A program made the position numbers and the translations under genes. From NCBI GenBank assembly GCA_013289685.1, contig JABCZL010000007.1, positions 248,001 through 312,000 on the forward strand: DNA of 64,000 nucleotides, written 5' to 3'. The notes under the pieces are model-generated. The model ran no database searches, was not told where the DNA came from, and was given only the letters and a program-made list of their open reading frames with translations. The stretch comes from Acidobacteriota bacterium (GTDB lineage: Bacteria; Acidobacteriota; Terriglobia; Terriglobales; Acidobacteriaceae). Every line of letters begins with the position of its first letter. Within the stretch, counting starts at the first letter, position 1. Positions 34,774 through 42,973 of the stretch are shown one piece after another.

Positions 34774-35322
34774 GTGACTGGCATCATTCTTCTGGTCATT
34801 CTGGTTGTCATCGCCGTGGTGCTCATCGGCATGTACAACAGCCTGGTGCAGCTGCGGGTACGCTGCGATTCGGCGTGGTCCGACATCGATGTGCAGCTCA
34901 AGCGGCGGCACGATCTGATTCCCAACCTGGTGGAGACGGTCAAGGGATACGCCTCGCACGAGAAAGGCACGTTTGAAAACATAGCCAAATTCCGGTCGCA
35001 GGCCATGCAGGCGACTACACCCGCCGACAAGGCCGTCGCGGAAAACCAGCTCACCGGCGCGCTGAAAAGTTTGTTTGCCGTGGCGGAAAATTATCCCGAG
35101 CTCAAAGCTTCGGAGCAGTTCACCCAGCTGCAGGGATCGCTGAGCCAGACCGAAGACTCGATTCAGAACGCGCGGCGCTATTACAACGCCGTGGTGCGCG
35201 ACCTGAACACGAAGATTCAGTCGTTCCCAACCAACATTCTGGCCGGGATGTTCAACTTCACGGCGCGGCAATTCTTCGAGACCACCGATGCCGATCGCGA
35301 GCCCGTGCAGGTGAAATTTTAG
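34774..35322 (+). CDS. lemA: LemA family membrane protein
   Basis: A GTG start with AATGAGGAGGCC just ahead gives 182 residues. One N-terminal membrane helix ([20 protein letters not shown]) is followed by [34 protein letters not shown] and the conserved [14 protein letters not shown]...[10 protein letters not shown]. LemA proteins occur widely, often next to a DUF2207 or TPM-domain protein, and may take part in envelope stress responses. The DUF2207 gene follows 4 bp later, so they are one unit. Confidence 0.93.
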   Translation: MTGIILLVILVVIAVVLIGMYNSLVQLRVRCDSAWSDIDVQLKRRHDLIPNLVETVKGYASHEKGTFENIAKFRSQAMQATTPADKAVAENQLTGALKSLFAVAENYPELKASEQFTQLQGSLSQTEDSIQNARRYYNAVVRDLNTKIQSFPTNILAGMFNFTARQFFETTDADREPVQVKF

Positions 35323-35326
35323 TCCG

Positions 35327-37123
35327 ATGAAAGCCCTCTCTCTTGTAGAGACGTTGCTTGCAACGTCTCTTTTGTCCGGCCGAGGGAGCCGTAGCAAGCT
35401 ACGTCTCTACGAAGTGGCCGCGTGTGTGCTCTTGCTGGCCGCGCCTCTCGCCGCAAAATCCTGGCGCGTCGGCGACTTTCAGGACACCATCACCGTTAAT
35501 CAGGATGGCAGCGCTCTAGTGACCGAGCGCATCGCTCTGGTCTTCGAGGGCGAATTTCACGGCATTCATCGCACCATCCCGATCGAATATCCCGGGCCCA
35601 ATGGGACGAATTACGAACTCTTCCTCGCGGTCACCAGCGTCACCGATGGGAGCGGCGGCAAACTCAAGTACGACTCGTCCACTTCCAATGGCGCGCGCGA
35701 TCTGAAAATTTATATTCCCGACGCAGTGGATGCGACGCGCACGGTCGAGATCACTTACCGGGTGCGCAACGGCACGCGATTCTTCGAAGATCACGACGAA
35801 TTTTATTGGAACGTCACGGGAAACGACTGGCCGGTCCCGATCGATCACGCGGCCGCGACCGTACGATTCCCCATGTTTGCGGCGGGATCACTCCGAGCGC
35901 AGGCGTTTACCGGCGTGTACGGTTCCACCCAGCGCGACGCGACTTCCACGGTGAACGGCGCCGAGGCGCAGTTCGAGACCAGTAGTCCCTTGCCCATGCG
36001 CGGCGGGTTGACTATTGACGTTTACATTCCGAAAGACATTCTCAAAGAGCCTAGCGCGCTCACGAAGTTCTTCTGGTTCGTGAGCGGCAATCCGATCGTG
36101 TTTCTGCCGCTGGTCACTCTTGCCGTGATGTTCACGCTGTGGTGGTACAAGGGACGTGATCCCGATCCAGGCGTTTCGGTTGCGCCCATGTACGATCCCC
36201 CGCCCGGGATTTCTCCCGCCGAGGCGGGCACGCTGCTCGACGACAGCATTCATCCCCGTGACATTACATCGACCATCATCGATCTTGCTGTGCGGGGATA
36301 CATCAAGATCGAAGAGACCGCCGAGAAGACTCTGGTCTTCACCCACAAGGATTATGTCTTCCACCTGCTCAAGCCGCGCGAGCAATGGGGCGCCGATCTG
36401 GCTCCGCACGAGCGCGTGATGCTGGAGAACGTGTTCGCCGACGGAACCGATACGCGACTCTCCAGCCTGAAGAACCGCTTCTACACGGCCGTTCCGGTGA
36501 TCCGCCAGGACATTATGGCGGCGTTGAAGAAGAAAGGGATTTATCTGCTCGACCCGGAGTCGGCCAATGGATACAGCATTGGAGCGGCCGTCGCGATTCT
36601 GATCCCGTTCGGCATCTTGCAGTATTTAGGATGGGCGAACTTTTTCAACTCGGCGCTCTTGCTGGTGGTATGCTTGCCGCTCTCGGCGGTGATCTGGTGG
36701 CTGTTTGCGCGAGTCATGACCGCCAAGACGGTGCAGGGAGGGCGAGTCCACGTCGCTGTGCTCGGCTTCCAGGAGTTTATGAATCGCGTGGATGCCGACC
36801 GTCTCAAGGTCATGCCTCCGACGACGTTCGAAAAATTTCTGCCGTACGCCATGGCGCTGGGCGTGGAGCACCACTGGGCGCAGGCGTTCTCCGGCATCGT
36901 CAAAGATCCGCCGCAGTGGTATGTGGGGCCGGGCGGCTATGTGGGCGGCTTCAATCCGATTTTCTTTTCCAGCTCCATGCACAGCATGGCGAGCGACATG
37001 CACCAGGTCTTCGTCTCCGCCCCGCGCGCGAGTTCAAGCGGGTCCGGCTTTGGCGGCGGGGGCGGCGGCGGAGGTGGATTCTCCGGCGGAGGCTTTGGGG
37101 GCGGCGGCGGCAGCGCGTTTTAG
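35327..37123 (+). CDS. DUF2207 membrane protein, LemA partner
   Basis: A 598-residue protein. The ATG at 35327 is 4 bp after lemA, but its first ~29 codons are a repeat element ([20 protein letters not shown]); a GTG at 35414 starts just at the signal peptide [14 protein letters not shown] and may be the real start. The DUF2207 domain follows ([35 protein letters not shown]), then two or three membrane helices ([56 protein letters not shown]), and a Gly-rich tail [20 protein letters not shown]. The role is unknown; it travels with lemA. Confidence 0.88.
   Translation: MKALSLVETLLATSLLSGRGSRSKLRLYEVAACVLLLAAPLAAKSWRVGDFQDTITVNQDGSALVTERIALVFEGEFHGIHRTIPIEYPGPNGTNYELFLAVTSVTDGSGGKLKYDSSTSNGARDLKIYIPDAVDATRTVEITYRVRNGTRFFEDHDEFYWNVTGNDWPVPIDHAAATVRFPMFAAGSLRAQAFTGVYGSTQRDATSTVNGAEAQFETSSPLPMRGGLTIDVYIPKDILKEPSALTKFFWFVSGNPIVFLPLVTLAVMFTLWWYKGRDPDPGVSVAPMYDPPPGISPAEAGTLLDDSIHPRDITSTIIDLAVRGYIKIEETAEKTLVFTHKDYVFHLLKPREQWGADLAPHERVMLENVFADGTDTRLSSLKNRFYTAVPVIRQDIMAALKKKGIYLLDPESANGYSIGAAVAILIPFGILQYLGWANFFNSALLLVVCLPLSAVIWWLFARVMTAKTVQGGRVHVAVLGFQEFMNRVDADRLKVMPPTTFEKFLPYAMALGVEHHWAQAFSGIVKDPPQWYVGPGGYVGGFNPIFFSSSMHSMASDMHQVFVSAPRASSSGSGFGGGGGGGGGFSGGGFGGGGGSAF
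35345..35411. repeat. GTAGAGACG palindromic element at the start of the DUF2207 gene
   Basis: The stretch begins GTAGAGACGTTGCTTGCAAC and ends GCTACGTCTCTAC; the outer arms are complementary. Bases 35345-35369 are identical to 10529-10553 after msrA. It lies between the start codon at 35327 and the signal peptide of the protein. Confidence 0.85.
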
Positions 37124-37192
37124 GACGCTCCAGGCTTGCTACAGGCATGGTGGCCGCAAGTTAGGATTGGCTGCACTCCAGCTGGAAAGCCC

Positions 37193-37675
37193 TCAGCGGC
37201 GGGCGAAGATACCGGCAGTCATATACACCACCGCCAATCCCAGCAGCAGCACCGTGACCTCTACGCGTGTCGACCAGGCATGCAGCGCCTCGAACTGCAT
37301 GCGTGCAGCGTCGTTGAGCGTGGCGGCGGCGTCAAAGTTGGCGACCTGGGCGCGCAGCGTATGCATCCGCGGAGTGATCCAGAATTGCGAAAACAGGGTG
37401 AGCGCGAGCATCAGGCAGATCAGCACATGGCGCATGGCAAAGACGTGCGCTGTGCCGTCGGTGAAGCGGCTGAAGGCGAGCGAACTGATCAGATACACGA
37501 CGCCCGAGCCGATGGCGATCCAGTGCAGCTTGGTCAGCAGGCTGCCGACTAACGTTCCGGCAAGAAGCCTTGTGGGCAGCACATGAAACGCCGTCGGCGC
37601 CAGCACGGAGAAAAAGATGATCCCGCCGATCCACACCACGAGCGAGAGCAGCATGAGGAAGCGAAGGAAGGACAT
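37193..37675 (-). CDS. DUF4149-like membrane protein
   Basis: The ATG at 37675 gives 160 residues with four helices: FLRFLMLLSLVVWIGGIIFF, LHWIAIGSGVVYLISSLAF, HVLICLMLALTLFSQFWI and VTVLLLGLAVVYMTAGIFA. The conserved early phrase VWIGGIIFFSVLAPTAFHVLP and the middle TPRMHTLRAQ match the DUF4149/TMEM205-like family. Its function is unknown. It lies downstream of the gene at 37704 on the same strand. Confidence 0.8.
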   Translation of the reverse strand: MSFLRFLMLLSLVVWIGGIIFFSVLAPTAFHVLPTRLLAGTLVGSLLTKLHWIAIGSGVVYLISSLAFSRFTDGTAHVFAMRHVLICLMLALTLFSQFWITPRMHTLRAQVANFDAAATLNDAARMQFEALHAWSTRVEVTVLLLGLAVVYMTAGIFARR

Positions 37676-37703
37676 GAGAGAAGGATTATAGCGAAGACGC
37701 AAA

Positions 37704-38135
37704 TCAGGTAAGACGGCGTTTTGAGGTGGGTGAACTCACTGGTTTCCCGTGTAGTTTCAGGTTCGAGCGCCTTTTCCGCCAGATTTCTTCGCCGACGTAA
37801 TTACCTTCTTCGTCGGAATAAGTCACTTGGTGTTTCGCTCGCTTCGTTCCGAGCAAGTGCAACACGTGTCCTGCTTTGTGACCTGTCGGAGGAAACAAGC
37901 TGTAAAAGCAGAGCTTCTTGCCGTCCCATCTTACGTTCGAGACTTTGAAAACGGTACCATCCTCTTCATCGACTCCGCCAACCAGGAGACGTCCGCTCTC
38001 GAACGCGATCGTGTAAACAACCGTTGTTGTGTGAAATGGATTGGTTTCCTGCTCCCACACTCCCACGATCCGACGCGCCGACCGCACCGTCGCGTGTCCT
38101 CGTTTCACGGTTTTGGGTTCTGTCTTGTTGGCCAC
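37704..38135 (-). CDS. Conserved hypothetical protein, beta-rich
   Basis: A GTG start gives 143 residues: a basic N-terminus, then RIVGVWEQETNPFHTTTVVYTIAFESGRLLVGGVDEEDG and WDGKKLCFYSLFPPTGHKAGHVLHLLGTKRAKHQVTYSDEEG, alternating strands like a small lipocalin-type sheet. No signal peptide or membrane helix is visible. No family is recognised. It probably shares a transcript with the DUF4149-like gene 28 bp further on. Confidence 0.6.
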   Translation of the reverse strand: MANKTEPKTVKRGHATVRSARRIVGVWEQETNPFHTTTVVYTIAFESGRLLVGGVDEEDGTVFKVSNVRWDGKKLCFYSLFPPTGHKAGHVLHLLGTKRAKHQVTYSDEEGNYVGEEIWRKRRSNLKLHGKPVSSPTSKRRLT

Positions 38136-38257
38136 GACTCGAAGTCCCCTGCCAGAAAGCGTTCGCCCTTTAGGGTAACTCGGAATTACCTAACGGTGGA
38201 ATATTTGAGTCCGGGAGGACAATCTGGCAACTGGCTGCTGGCAACGGGCAACAGCTC

Positions 38258-39241
38258 CTAAACCGGTACCGGAACGTTCTCGATGATCTCTTTCAGCACC
38301 TGATCCGACTGCTCGGATTTTTTCAGCGTCGAGGCATAGAGCCCGCTCACGACGATGCGGTGGGCGAAGACGGGAACGACCAGCGGCTTGATATCTTCGG
38401 GAGTGCAGAAGGTGCGGCCCTCCAGAAACGCCATCGCCTGCGCGGCGCGGTAGAGCGCCTGCGATCCGCGCGGCGATACGCCCAGCGACAAAAATTCCGA
38501 CTCGCGGGTGCGGCGCACGATTTCGAGAGCGTAGCTCACAAGTGACTCGTCCACGCGAATCTGCTTCACCGCATGCTGCATCTCGAGGACGTCAGCGCCG
38601 GTGAGGACAGGGCGAAGCTCCGCCAGTTGCGACACTCCGGCCTCGGAGCGCAGAATCTGGCGCTCGGCCTGGGCGTCGGGATATCCCATGCGCACGCGCA
38701 TCAGGAAGCGATCCAGCTGCGATTCGGGCAGAGGATACGTGCCGTGATGCTCCACCGGATTCTGGGTGGCGATTACCAGAAACGGCTGCGGCAACTCGTG
38801 AGAGTGTGCGTCGACGGTGACCTGGCCTTCGTTCATGGCCTCGAGCAGGGCGGACTGCGTTTTGGGCGTGGTGCGGTTGATCTCGTCCGCCAGCAGAACG
38901 TTGGTGAACACCGGGCCGCGCTTAAATTCGAATACCTGTTCGGCCGCCGAATAAATCGAAATACCGACCACGTCCGACGGCAGCATGTCGCTGGTGAATT
39001 GCACGCGCTGAAAGGTGCAATCGATGGCGCGGGCCAGCGCCTGTCCGAGGGTGGTCTTGCCAACGCCGGGGACGCCTTCAATCAGCAGGTGTCCGCGGGC
39101 GAAAATACTGACCAGCGCCAGGCGGACGACGTCGTCTTTGCCACGAATCACGCGGCGGAGGGCGGTTTCCAGTTCGGCGGCTTTGTGAGAAACGGCGCTA
39201 GCGGTCTCGGGCGACATTGTTTCGATTCTACTATCGGGCAT
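38258..39241 (-). CDS. MoxR-type AAA+ ATPase
   Basis: A 327-residue ATPase (a Met at 39217 is an alternative start). Walker A is EGVPGVGKTTLGQALA, Walker B is NVLLADEINRTTPKTQSALLEAMNEGQVT, sensor 1 ATQNPVEHHGTYPLPESQLDRFLMRV, and the C-terminal lid VSPRGSQALYRAAQAMA is present. MoxR ATPases act as chaperones, usually next to a DUF58 protein and VWA membrane proteins; none of these is adjacent here, though a VWA gene lies 4 kb away. The upstream stretch is a repeat-filled spacer before htpX. Confidence 0.92.
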   Translation of the reverse strand: MPDSRIETMSPETASAVSHKAAELETALRRVIRGKDDVVRLALVSIFARGHLLIEGVPGVGKTTLGQALARAIDCTFQRVQFTSDMLPSDVVGISIYSAAEQVFEFKRGPVFTNVLLADEINRTTPKTQSALLEAMNEGQVTVDAHSHELPQPFLVIATQNPVEHHGTYPLPESQLDRFLMRVRMGYPDAQAERQILRSEAGVSQLAELRPVLTGADVLEMQHAVKQIRVDESLVSYALEIVRRTRESEFLSLGVSPRGSQALYRAAQAMAFLEGRTFCTPEDIKPLVVPVFAHRIVVSGLYASTLKKSEQSDQVLKEIIENVPVPV

Positions 39242-39269
39242 GGAGTGGGCGGAGTTACGTACGTCATGA

Positions 39270-39446
39270 GGCTCTTGGCTCTTGGCCTTTGGCTTGTAGC
39301 TTTTCTCTCCCGCGATTTCCAGCCAACGAGCTTAGAACGTTTCCGCAACCGGGAACTTGCGTCCGCAGCCGAAAGAATCCGATCCAGGCTAAGAGCCAAG
39401 AGCCAAGAGCCAAAAGCCAAGAGCCAAAAGCCAAGAGCCAAAAGCG
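39270..39446. repeat. AGAGCCAAGAGCC tandem/inverted repeat region
   Basis: Several units of GAGCCAAGAGCCAAAAGCC lie at 39388-39446, and their inverse GGCTCTTGGCTCTTGGCC lies at 39270-39300, so the region can fold back on itself. It fills the spacer between the MoxR and htpX genes. Confidence 0.75.
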
Positions 39447-39449
39447 TCC

Positions 39450-40313
39450 TTACTGCGTAAACTCCGCGGGCCGTCCCGTCAGCCGCTCGATGCGTTTGGC
39501 GATTGGCGGATGGGTTGAGAACAGGCCGCCGAAGTTGATTCCCAGCAGCGGCTGGATGATGAACAGGTGCGCGGTCGAGGGGCTGGCCTGCATCGGGATA
39601 CGGCGCGAGTAAGTGTCGAGCTTTTGCAGGGCACTCGCCAGCGCGTACGGATTGCCGGTGAAATGCGCGCCGGTGGCGTCGGCTTGATATTCGCGGGAGC
39701 GCGAGACGGCGAGCTGAATCATCGTCGCGGCGATCGGAGCGACGATCAGCATCAGGAGGCCGGTTAATCCTCCGCCACCGCCGCGGTCGCGGTCGCGGCC
39801 GCCGTAGCCGCCGAAGAGCATGGCCCAGCGGCCCATGCTGGCGAGCATGGTGATTGCTCCGGCAAGAGTTGCAGCGACGGAGCTGATCAGGATGTCGCGG
39901 TTGTTGACGTGGCCGAGTTCATGCGCCAGCACGCCTTCCAGTTCTTCGTCGGTCAGTAAACCCAAAATCCCATGGGTCACGGCGACCGAAGCGTGCTGCG
40001 GATTGCGTCCAGTGGCGAAGGCGTTGGGTGATTCGGTCGGGATCACATAAATCTTCGGCATCGGAATGCCGATCTTCTGCGTGAGGCGCTCGACGGCGGC
40101 GTAGGCGCGCGGCAATTCTTCGCGCGTTACGGGCTGGGCTCGATACGCCGCCAGCGCGATCTTGTCGGAATAGAAGTACGAGACGAAGTTCATGACGGCG
40201 GCGAAGGCCAGCGCTACGAACATTCCGTTCTGGCCGCCGAAGTAGCGGCCGAAGAACATCAGCAGCAGCGTCATCGCGGTCAGCAGGAACGCGGTCTTAA
40301 ACATGTTTCCCAT
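39450..40313 (-). CDS. htpX: Membrane zinc metalloprotease HtpX
   Basis: A 287-residue membrane protease with HELGH in [17 protein letters not shown] and the later zinc ligand in [16 protein letters not shown]-terminal membrane helices ([37 protein letters not shown]) and the segment [27 protein letters not shown] match the HtpX family. It degrades damaged membrane proteins. Its ATG at 40313 (or 40304) has a weak GAGGAAG upstream. Its last codons abut the repeat region at 39270-39446. Confidence 0.95.
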   Translation of the reverse strand: MGNMFKTAFLLTAMTLLLMFFGRYFGGQNGMFVALAFAAVMNFVSYFYSDKIALAAYRAQPVTREELPRAYAAVERLTQKIGIPMPKIYVIPTESPNAFATGRNPQHASVAVTHGILGLLTDEELEGVLAHELGHVNNRDILISSVAATLAGAITMLASMGRWAMLFGGYGGRDRDRGGGGGLTGLLMLIVAPIAATMIQLAVSRSREYQADATGAHFTGNPYALASALQKLDTYSRRIPMQASPSTAHLFIIQPLLGINFGGLFSTHPPIAKRIERLTGRPAEFTQ

Positions 40314-40514
40314 AATTTTTGGTGGAACTTCCTCATTAGATGTTACGCCCTGCGGGGCGATGCAGGGGCCCCGCCCGAGGAAATTCGCTGGGAATCGGAT
40401 CCCACGCCGTCCACAGGGCTCTTAGAATCATTGCGTTAGCAGGGCGAATATATTCTGCCAAAACCAAAGTCAAAGGCGACGGACAGGAGTGTCCGTCCCA
40501 CACACGCCTGCGAC

Positions 40515-42005
40515 TTAGGCTTTTTGGGCTTCGCGTTTCAGGGCGCGCTGCAGGGTTTGATCTAAGGCGGACTTGGCGGTTTCGTATTCCTGGTGCGAGA
40601 TGCGGCCTTGCTGGCGTTCTACTTCGAGGTGGAAGAGCTCTTCTTTCAGGCCTTCGAGCAGCATGGAGGTCGGCGAGCTGCGCGGAGCGGCAGGCTGCGG
40701 GCGCGTGTCGCCGGGACGCGCATTGCTCGCTGAAGTCGCGCGCGCGGGGGCTTCGGTGGCCGCGTAATCGTCTTCGTTATCGTTATCGTTATCTACCAGC
40801 GAAGCCACACTCTTTCCTTTGGAATGGGCGGCGCGGTTGGCGGCTTGCTGACGCGACGCCACGAAGATTCCACCAACGACGAGAACAGCGGCGAAGCCGC
40901 CAAGAATGTACCAGCGATATTTTTGGAGCGGGTCGGGCGCATCGATGGGCGGTCCCAGGCCGCCGCCGGGGCGATTGTCGCTTTGGGCGGAGGAACCGCC
41001 GCCCTGGCTGGGCTGGCCGCCATCTTCCGCGGGCGGGGCCAGCATGCCTTCTCCCGAGAGCTTGAAAGCCAGGGGCTGACCTAATCCAGCACTGGACGCC
41101 ACTTCTACGTTGGCATCGGGCTGGCCGGGAAAAGGCGCGATTTGAAAATTGGTTCCGGGGGCGGCGGAGAACTCCATCGACTTGGGTGCGATGGCGACGA
41201 AATGTTCCAGCGGGTAAACGCTTTTGGGATCGACATTCACGCTGCCCGTGTAGGGAACGGTGTAGACAACGTTGAAACGCGTTTCGCCGGGGCGCAGTGG
41301 AAACAGGAAGGCGTATTTGTTCCTGGCATTCGCGCCTTCAGGCACGGGCGCGGACTTCACCGGCTGGCCGCCGGCGGTCATGGCCTGGGCCTCGCCGATG
41401 GTTGCGCCGTCGGGCACGTAGAACTCCAGGTTGTGCTCGTTCATCTGAGTGCGCGGCGGCTTGGAGTTGTTGGTCACGGCAAAGGTGCGCTCGACCTGGA
41501 GCTGTCCTTGACTGGCCTGGAACCGCATGATGTCGGCCACAACTTCGAGGCCTTCGACTTTCTTGCCGGCGTCGTAGACTTCGACCTCCACCGACGTGGT
41601 TCCGGGAGGGGCCATGCGGTGATAGGTGACTTCCTGATGGATCACGCGGATGAGGTGCGGACCCTGGGCGTCGAGCTTGAAACTGAACTTGCCTTTGGCG
41701 TCGGCCTTGGTGCGGCCGGCTTCTTCCATGCCTTGACCGAGGCTGAGGAGGATGACTTCGTCGCCGGCGCCGGGCTTGCCGGTGGTGGAGTTTTTTACCG
41801 TGCCGGTTAGAGTTTGGGCGGAGGCGAGGGAGGAGAGCAGGAGGACGATGATGCTTAGAACGCGTGGCGCGCGGGTTCTGCGTGAGAACTCCTTGCGGGG
41901 GCAGTGGGTGACATACGCGAACACGGGGTCCTTCGACTGCGCGGGAACTGCGCTTCGCGCACTTCCCGCTCCGCTCAGGATGACACTAGTTTGGGGTCGG
42001 TTCAT
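40515..42005 (-). CDS. Exported carboxypeptidase-regulatory-like protein of the ccm cluster
   Basis: The ATG at 42005 overlaps the stop of the upstream CcmI-like gene by four bases, so the start is fixed by coupling; the open frame further up is a shadow. Codons 8-40 are a repeat (VILSGAGSARSAVPAQSKDP) and only then comes the signal-like stretch RVLSIIVLLLSSLASAQ. The mature part has a CarboxypepD_reg-like fold (LTGTVKNSTTGKPGAGDEVI), a beta-rich middle, a membrane helix (YRWYILGGFAAVLVVGGIF), and a C-terminal coiled stretch LLEGLKEELFHLEVERQQGR. The last part echoes CcmH/CcmI-type helices. Role unknown. Confidence 0.75.
   Translation of the reverse strand: MNRPQTSVILSGAGSARSAVPAQSKDPVFAYVTHCPRKEFSRRTRAPRVLSIIVLLLSSLASAQTLTGTVKNSTTGKPGAGDEVILLSLGQGMEEAGRTKADAKGKFSFKLDAQGPHLIRVIHQEVTYHRMAPPGTTSVEVEVYDAGKKVEGLEVVADIMRFQASQGQLQVERTFAVTNNSKPPRTQMNEHNLEFYVPDGATIGEAQAMTAGGQPVKSAPVPEGANARNKYAFLFPLRPGETRFNVVYTVPYTGSVNVDPKSVYPLEHFVAIAPKSMEFSAAPGTNFQIAPFPGQPDANVEVASSAGLGQPLAFKLSGEGMLAPPAEDGGQPSQGGGSSAQSDNRPGGGLGPPIDAPDPLQKYRWYILGGFAAVLVVGGIFVASRQQAANRAAHSKGKSVASLVDNDNDNEDDYAATEAPARATSASNARPGDTRPQPAAPRSSPTSMLLEGLKEELFHLEVERQQGRISHQEYETAKSALDQTLQRALKREAQKA
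41927..41985. repeat. TGTCAT-ended element at the start of the carboxypeptidase-regulatory-like gene
   Basis: GCTCAGGATGACA (41973-41985) and GGTCCTTCGACTGCGC (41927-41942) match the ends of the element family seen at 27682-27759 and 61959-62074. It lies inside the 5' part of the coding sequence. Confidence 0.75.
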
Positions 42006-42301
42006 GGTCTCGCTTTTCTTGGGGCTGAGGCGGCTTTGGCTTCGAGGCGGGCGATTTCGGCCAGGAGCGTGGCGGCTTCGTCTTGCAGGGACGATTTCAG
42101 GGATTGGTAATCGGCTTCGGGCATTTTGCCGGCTTTGAATTCGAAGTTCAGGTCGCGCAGATTTTCGTAGACGGCGTCTTTGCGTTCGCGCAAGTACGAG
42201 GCGCGGGTTTTCTCCGGGCCAACCAGGAAGGTGCTGGGGGAGAAAATGTAGAAGAGAGCTGCGGCGGTGGCCAGAAGGCAGCAGGCCAGTTCGAAGGTCA
42301 T
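42002..42301 (-). CDS. CcmI-like short membrane protein (cytochrome c maturation)
   Basis: A 99-residue protein with one N-terminal helix (TFELACCLLATAAALFYIFS) and a charged cytoplasmic or periplasmic helix RKDAVYENLRDLNFEFKAGKMPEADYQSLKSSLQDEAATLL. The 'L.DL..E...GK....DY..L...L..EA' pattern is that of the N-terminal part of CcmI. Its ATG overlaps the ccmH stop and its stop overlaps the next start, both as ATGA, giving tight translational coupling. Confidence 0.75.
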   Translation of the reverse strand: MTFELACCLLATAAALFYIFSPSTFLVGPEKTRASYLRERKDAVYENLRDLNFEFKAGKMPEADYQSLKSSLQDEAATLLAEIARLEAKAASAPRKARP

Positions 42302-42789
42302 AGGTCGGTCTCCTTGCGCGCCTGATCACGGAACTTTTCCAGTTCCGCTCCCCGAATCGGTGGCACGCCGGCGGGCGGGGGAGGCGGCGGCCGGTTCTTC
42401 CAATTGCGAACTACGAAAACCACAGTGAGTACTCCCACGCCGAGTGCGACGAACGGCACGATCCACGCGGTGCGATCGAAACCCGTCTTGGTGGGGGCGG
42501 CGAGTACCGTGGGTCCATACTTTTGCACGAACGCTTGCTCGACCAGGCTGTCGCTGTCGCCGCGGCTGATGGCGGCCATCAGCTCGTTGCGCATGCCGTC
42601 GGAATCGGGGCAGCCGACGTGGTTGCACTCCAGAAGAATCTGGTTGCAGCTGCAGATGCACATCATCTGGTGGCCGAGTTCGTTGAAGCGGGTGGCGGGA
42701 TCGCCGGCGCCGGTGAAGGCGAAGACGGCGAGACAGAGTGAGCCGCATTGCAGGAGGCGGCGGAGGGTCGGGTTGAGTTTTGTGGTCAT
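42298..42789 (-). CDS. ccmH: Cytochrome c maturation protein CcmH-like
   Basis: A 163-residue exported thiol protein: signal peptide (LQCGSLCLAVFAFTGAG), then the redox region MCICSCNQILLECNHVGC, an unusual multi-Cys version (C-x-C-x2-C-x6-C-x4-C) in place of the common LRCxxCQ. Segment NELMAAISRGDSDSLVEQAFVQKYGPTVLAAPTKTGFDR fits CcmH, and a C-terminal helix (AWIVPFVALGVGVLTVVFVV) anchors it. It handles the apocytochrome cysteines. Ends overlap with the CcmI-like gene. Confidence 0.85.
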   Translation of the reverse strand: MTTKLNPTLRRLLQCGSLCLAVFAFTGAGDPATRFNELGHQMMCICSCNQILLECNHVGCPDSDGMRNELMAAISRGDSDSLVEQAFVQKYGPTVLAAPTKTGFDRTAWIVPFVALGVGVLTVVFVVRNWKNRPPPPPPAGVPPIRGAELEKFRDQARKETDL

Positions 42790-42825
42790 TTGTTGGTTAC
42801 TCGTTTTCGGTGCGAGTGGAGCAGC

Positions 42826-42973
42826 CCTCAGCGGCTAAAGCCGCAAATCCGCGCCGCTTTTATGGCACGACTAGAAGTCGTGCCCTTCCCGGTCGTGCTC
42901 CCTTCCCATTCCGATATGCTTCCCTCAGCCGGGGCTGCGCCCGGCGAACAGCCGAGGGCGGCTGTGCCTACAT
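42826..42973. repeat. Palindromic repeats between ccmF and ccmH
   Basis: CAGCGGCTAAAGCCGC, the hairpin GGCACGACTAGAAGTCGTGCC (42863-42883), and GGGGCTGCGCCC are seen in the 184-bp spacer. It interrupts the otherwise tight cytochrome maturation cluster. Confidence 0.65.

Noticed and set aside
42006..42329. N-terminal extension of the carboxypeptidase-regulatory-like gene to 42329
   Set aside because: The extension overlaps the CcmI-like gene and is Arg/Ser-rich with no sense; the coupled ATG at 42005 is preferred.
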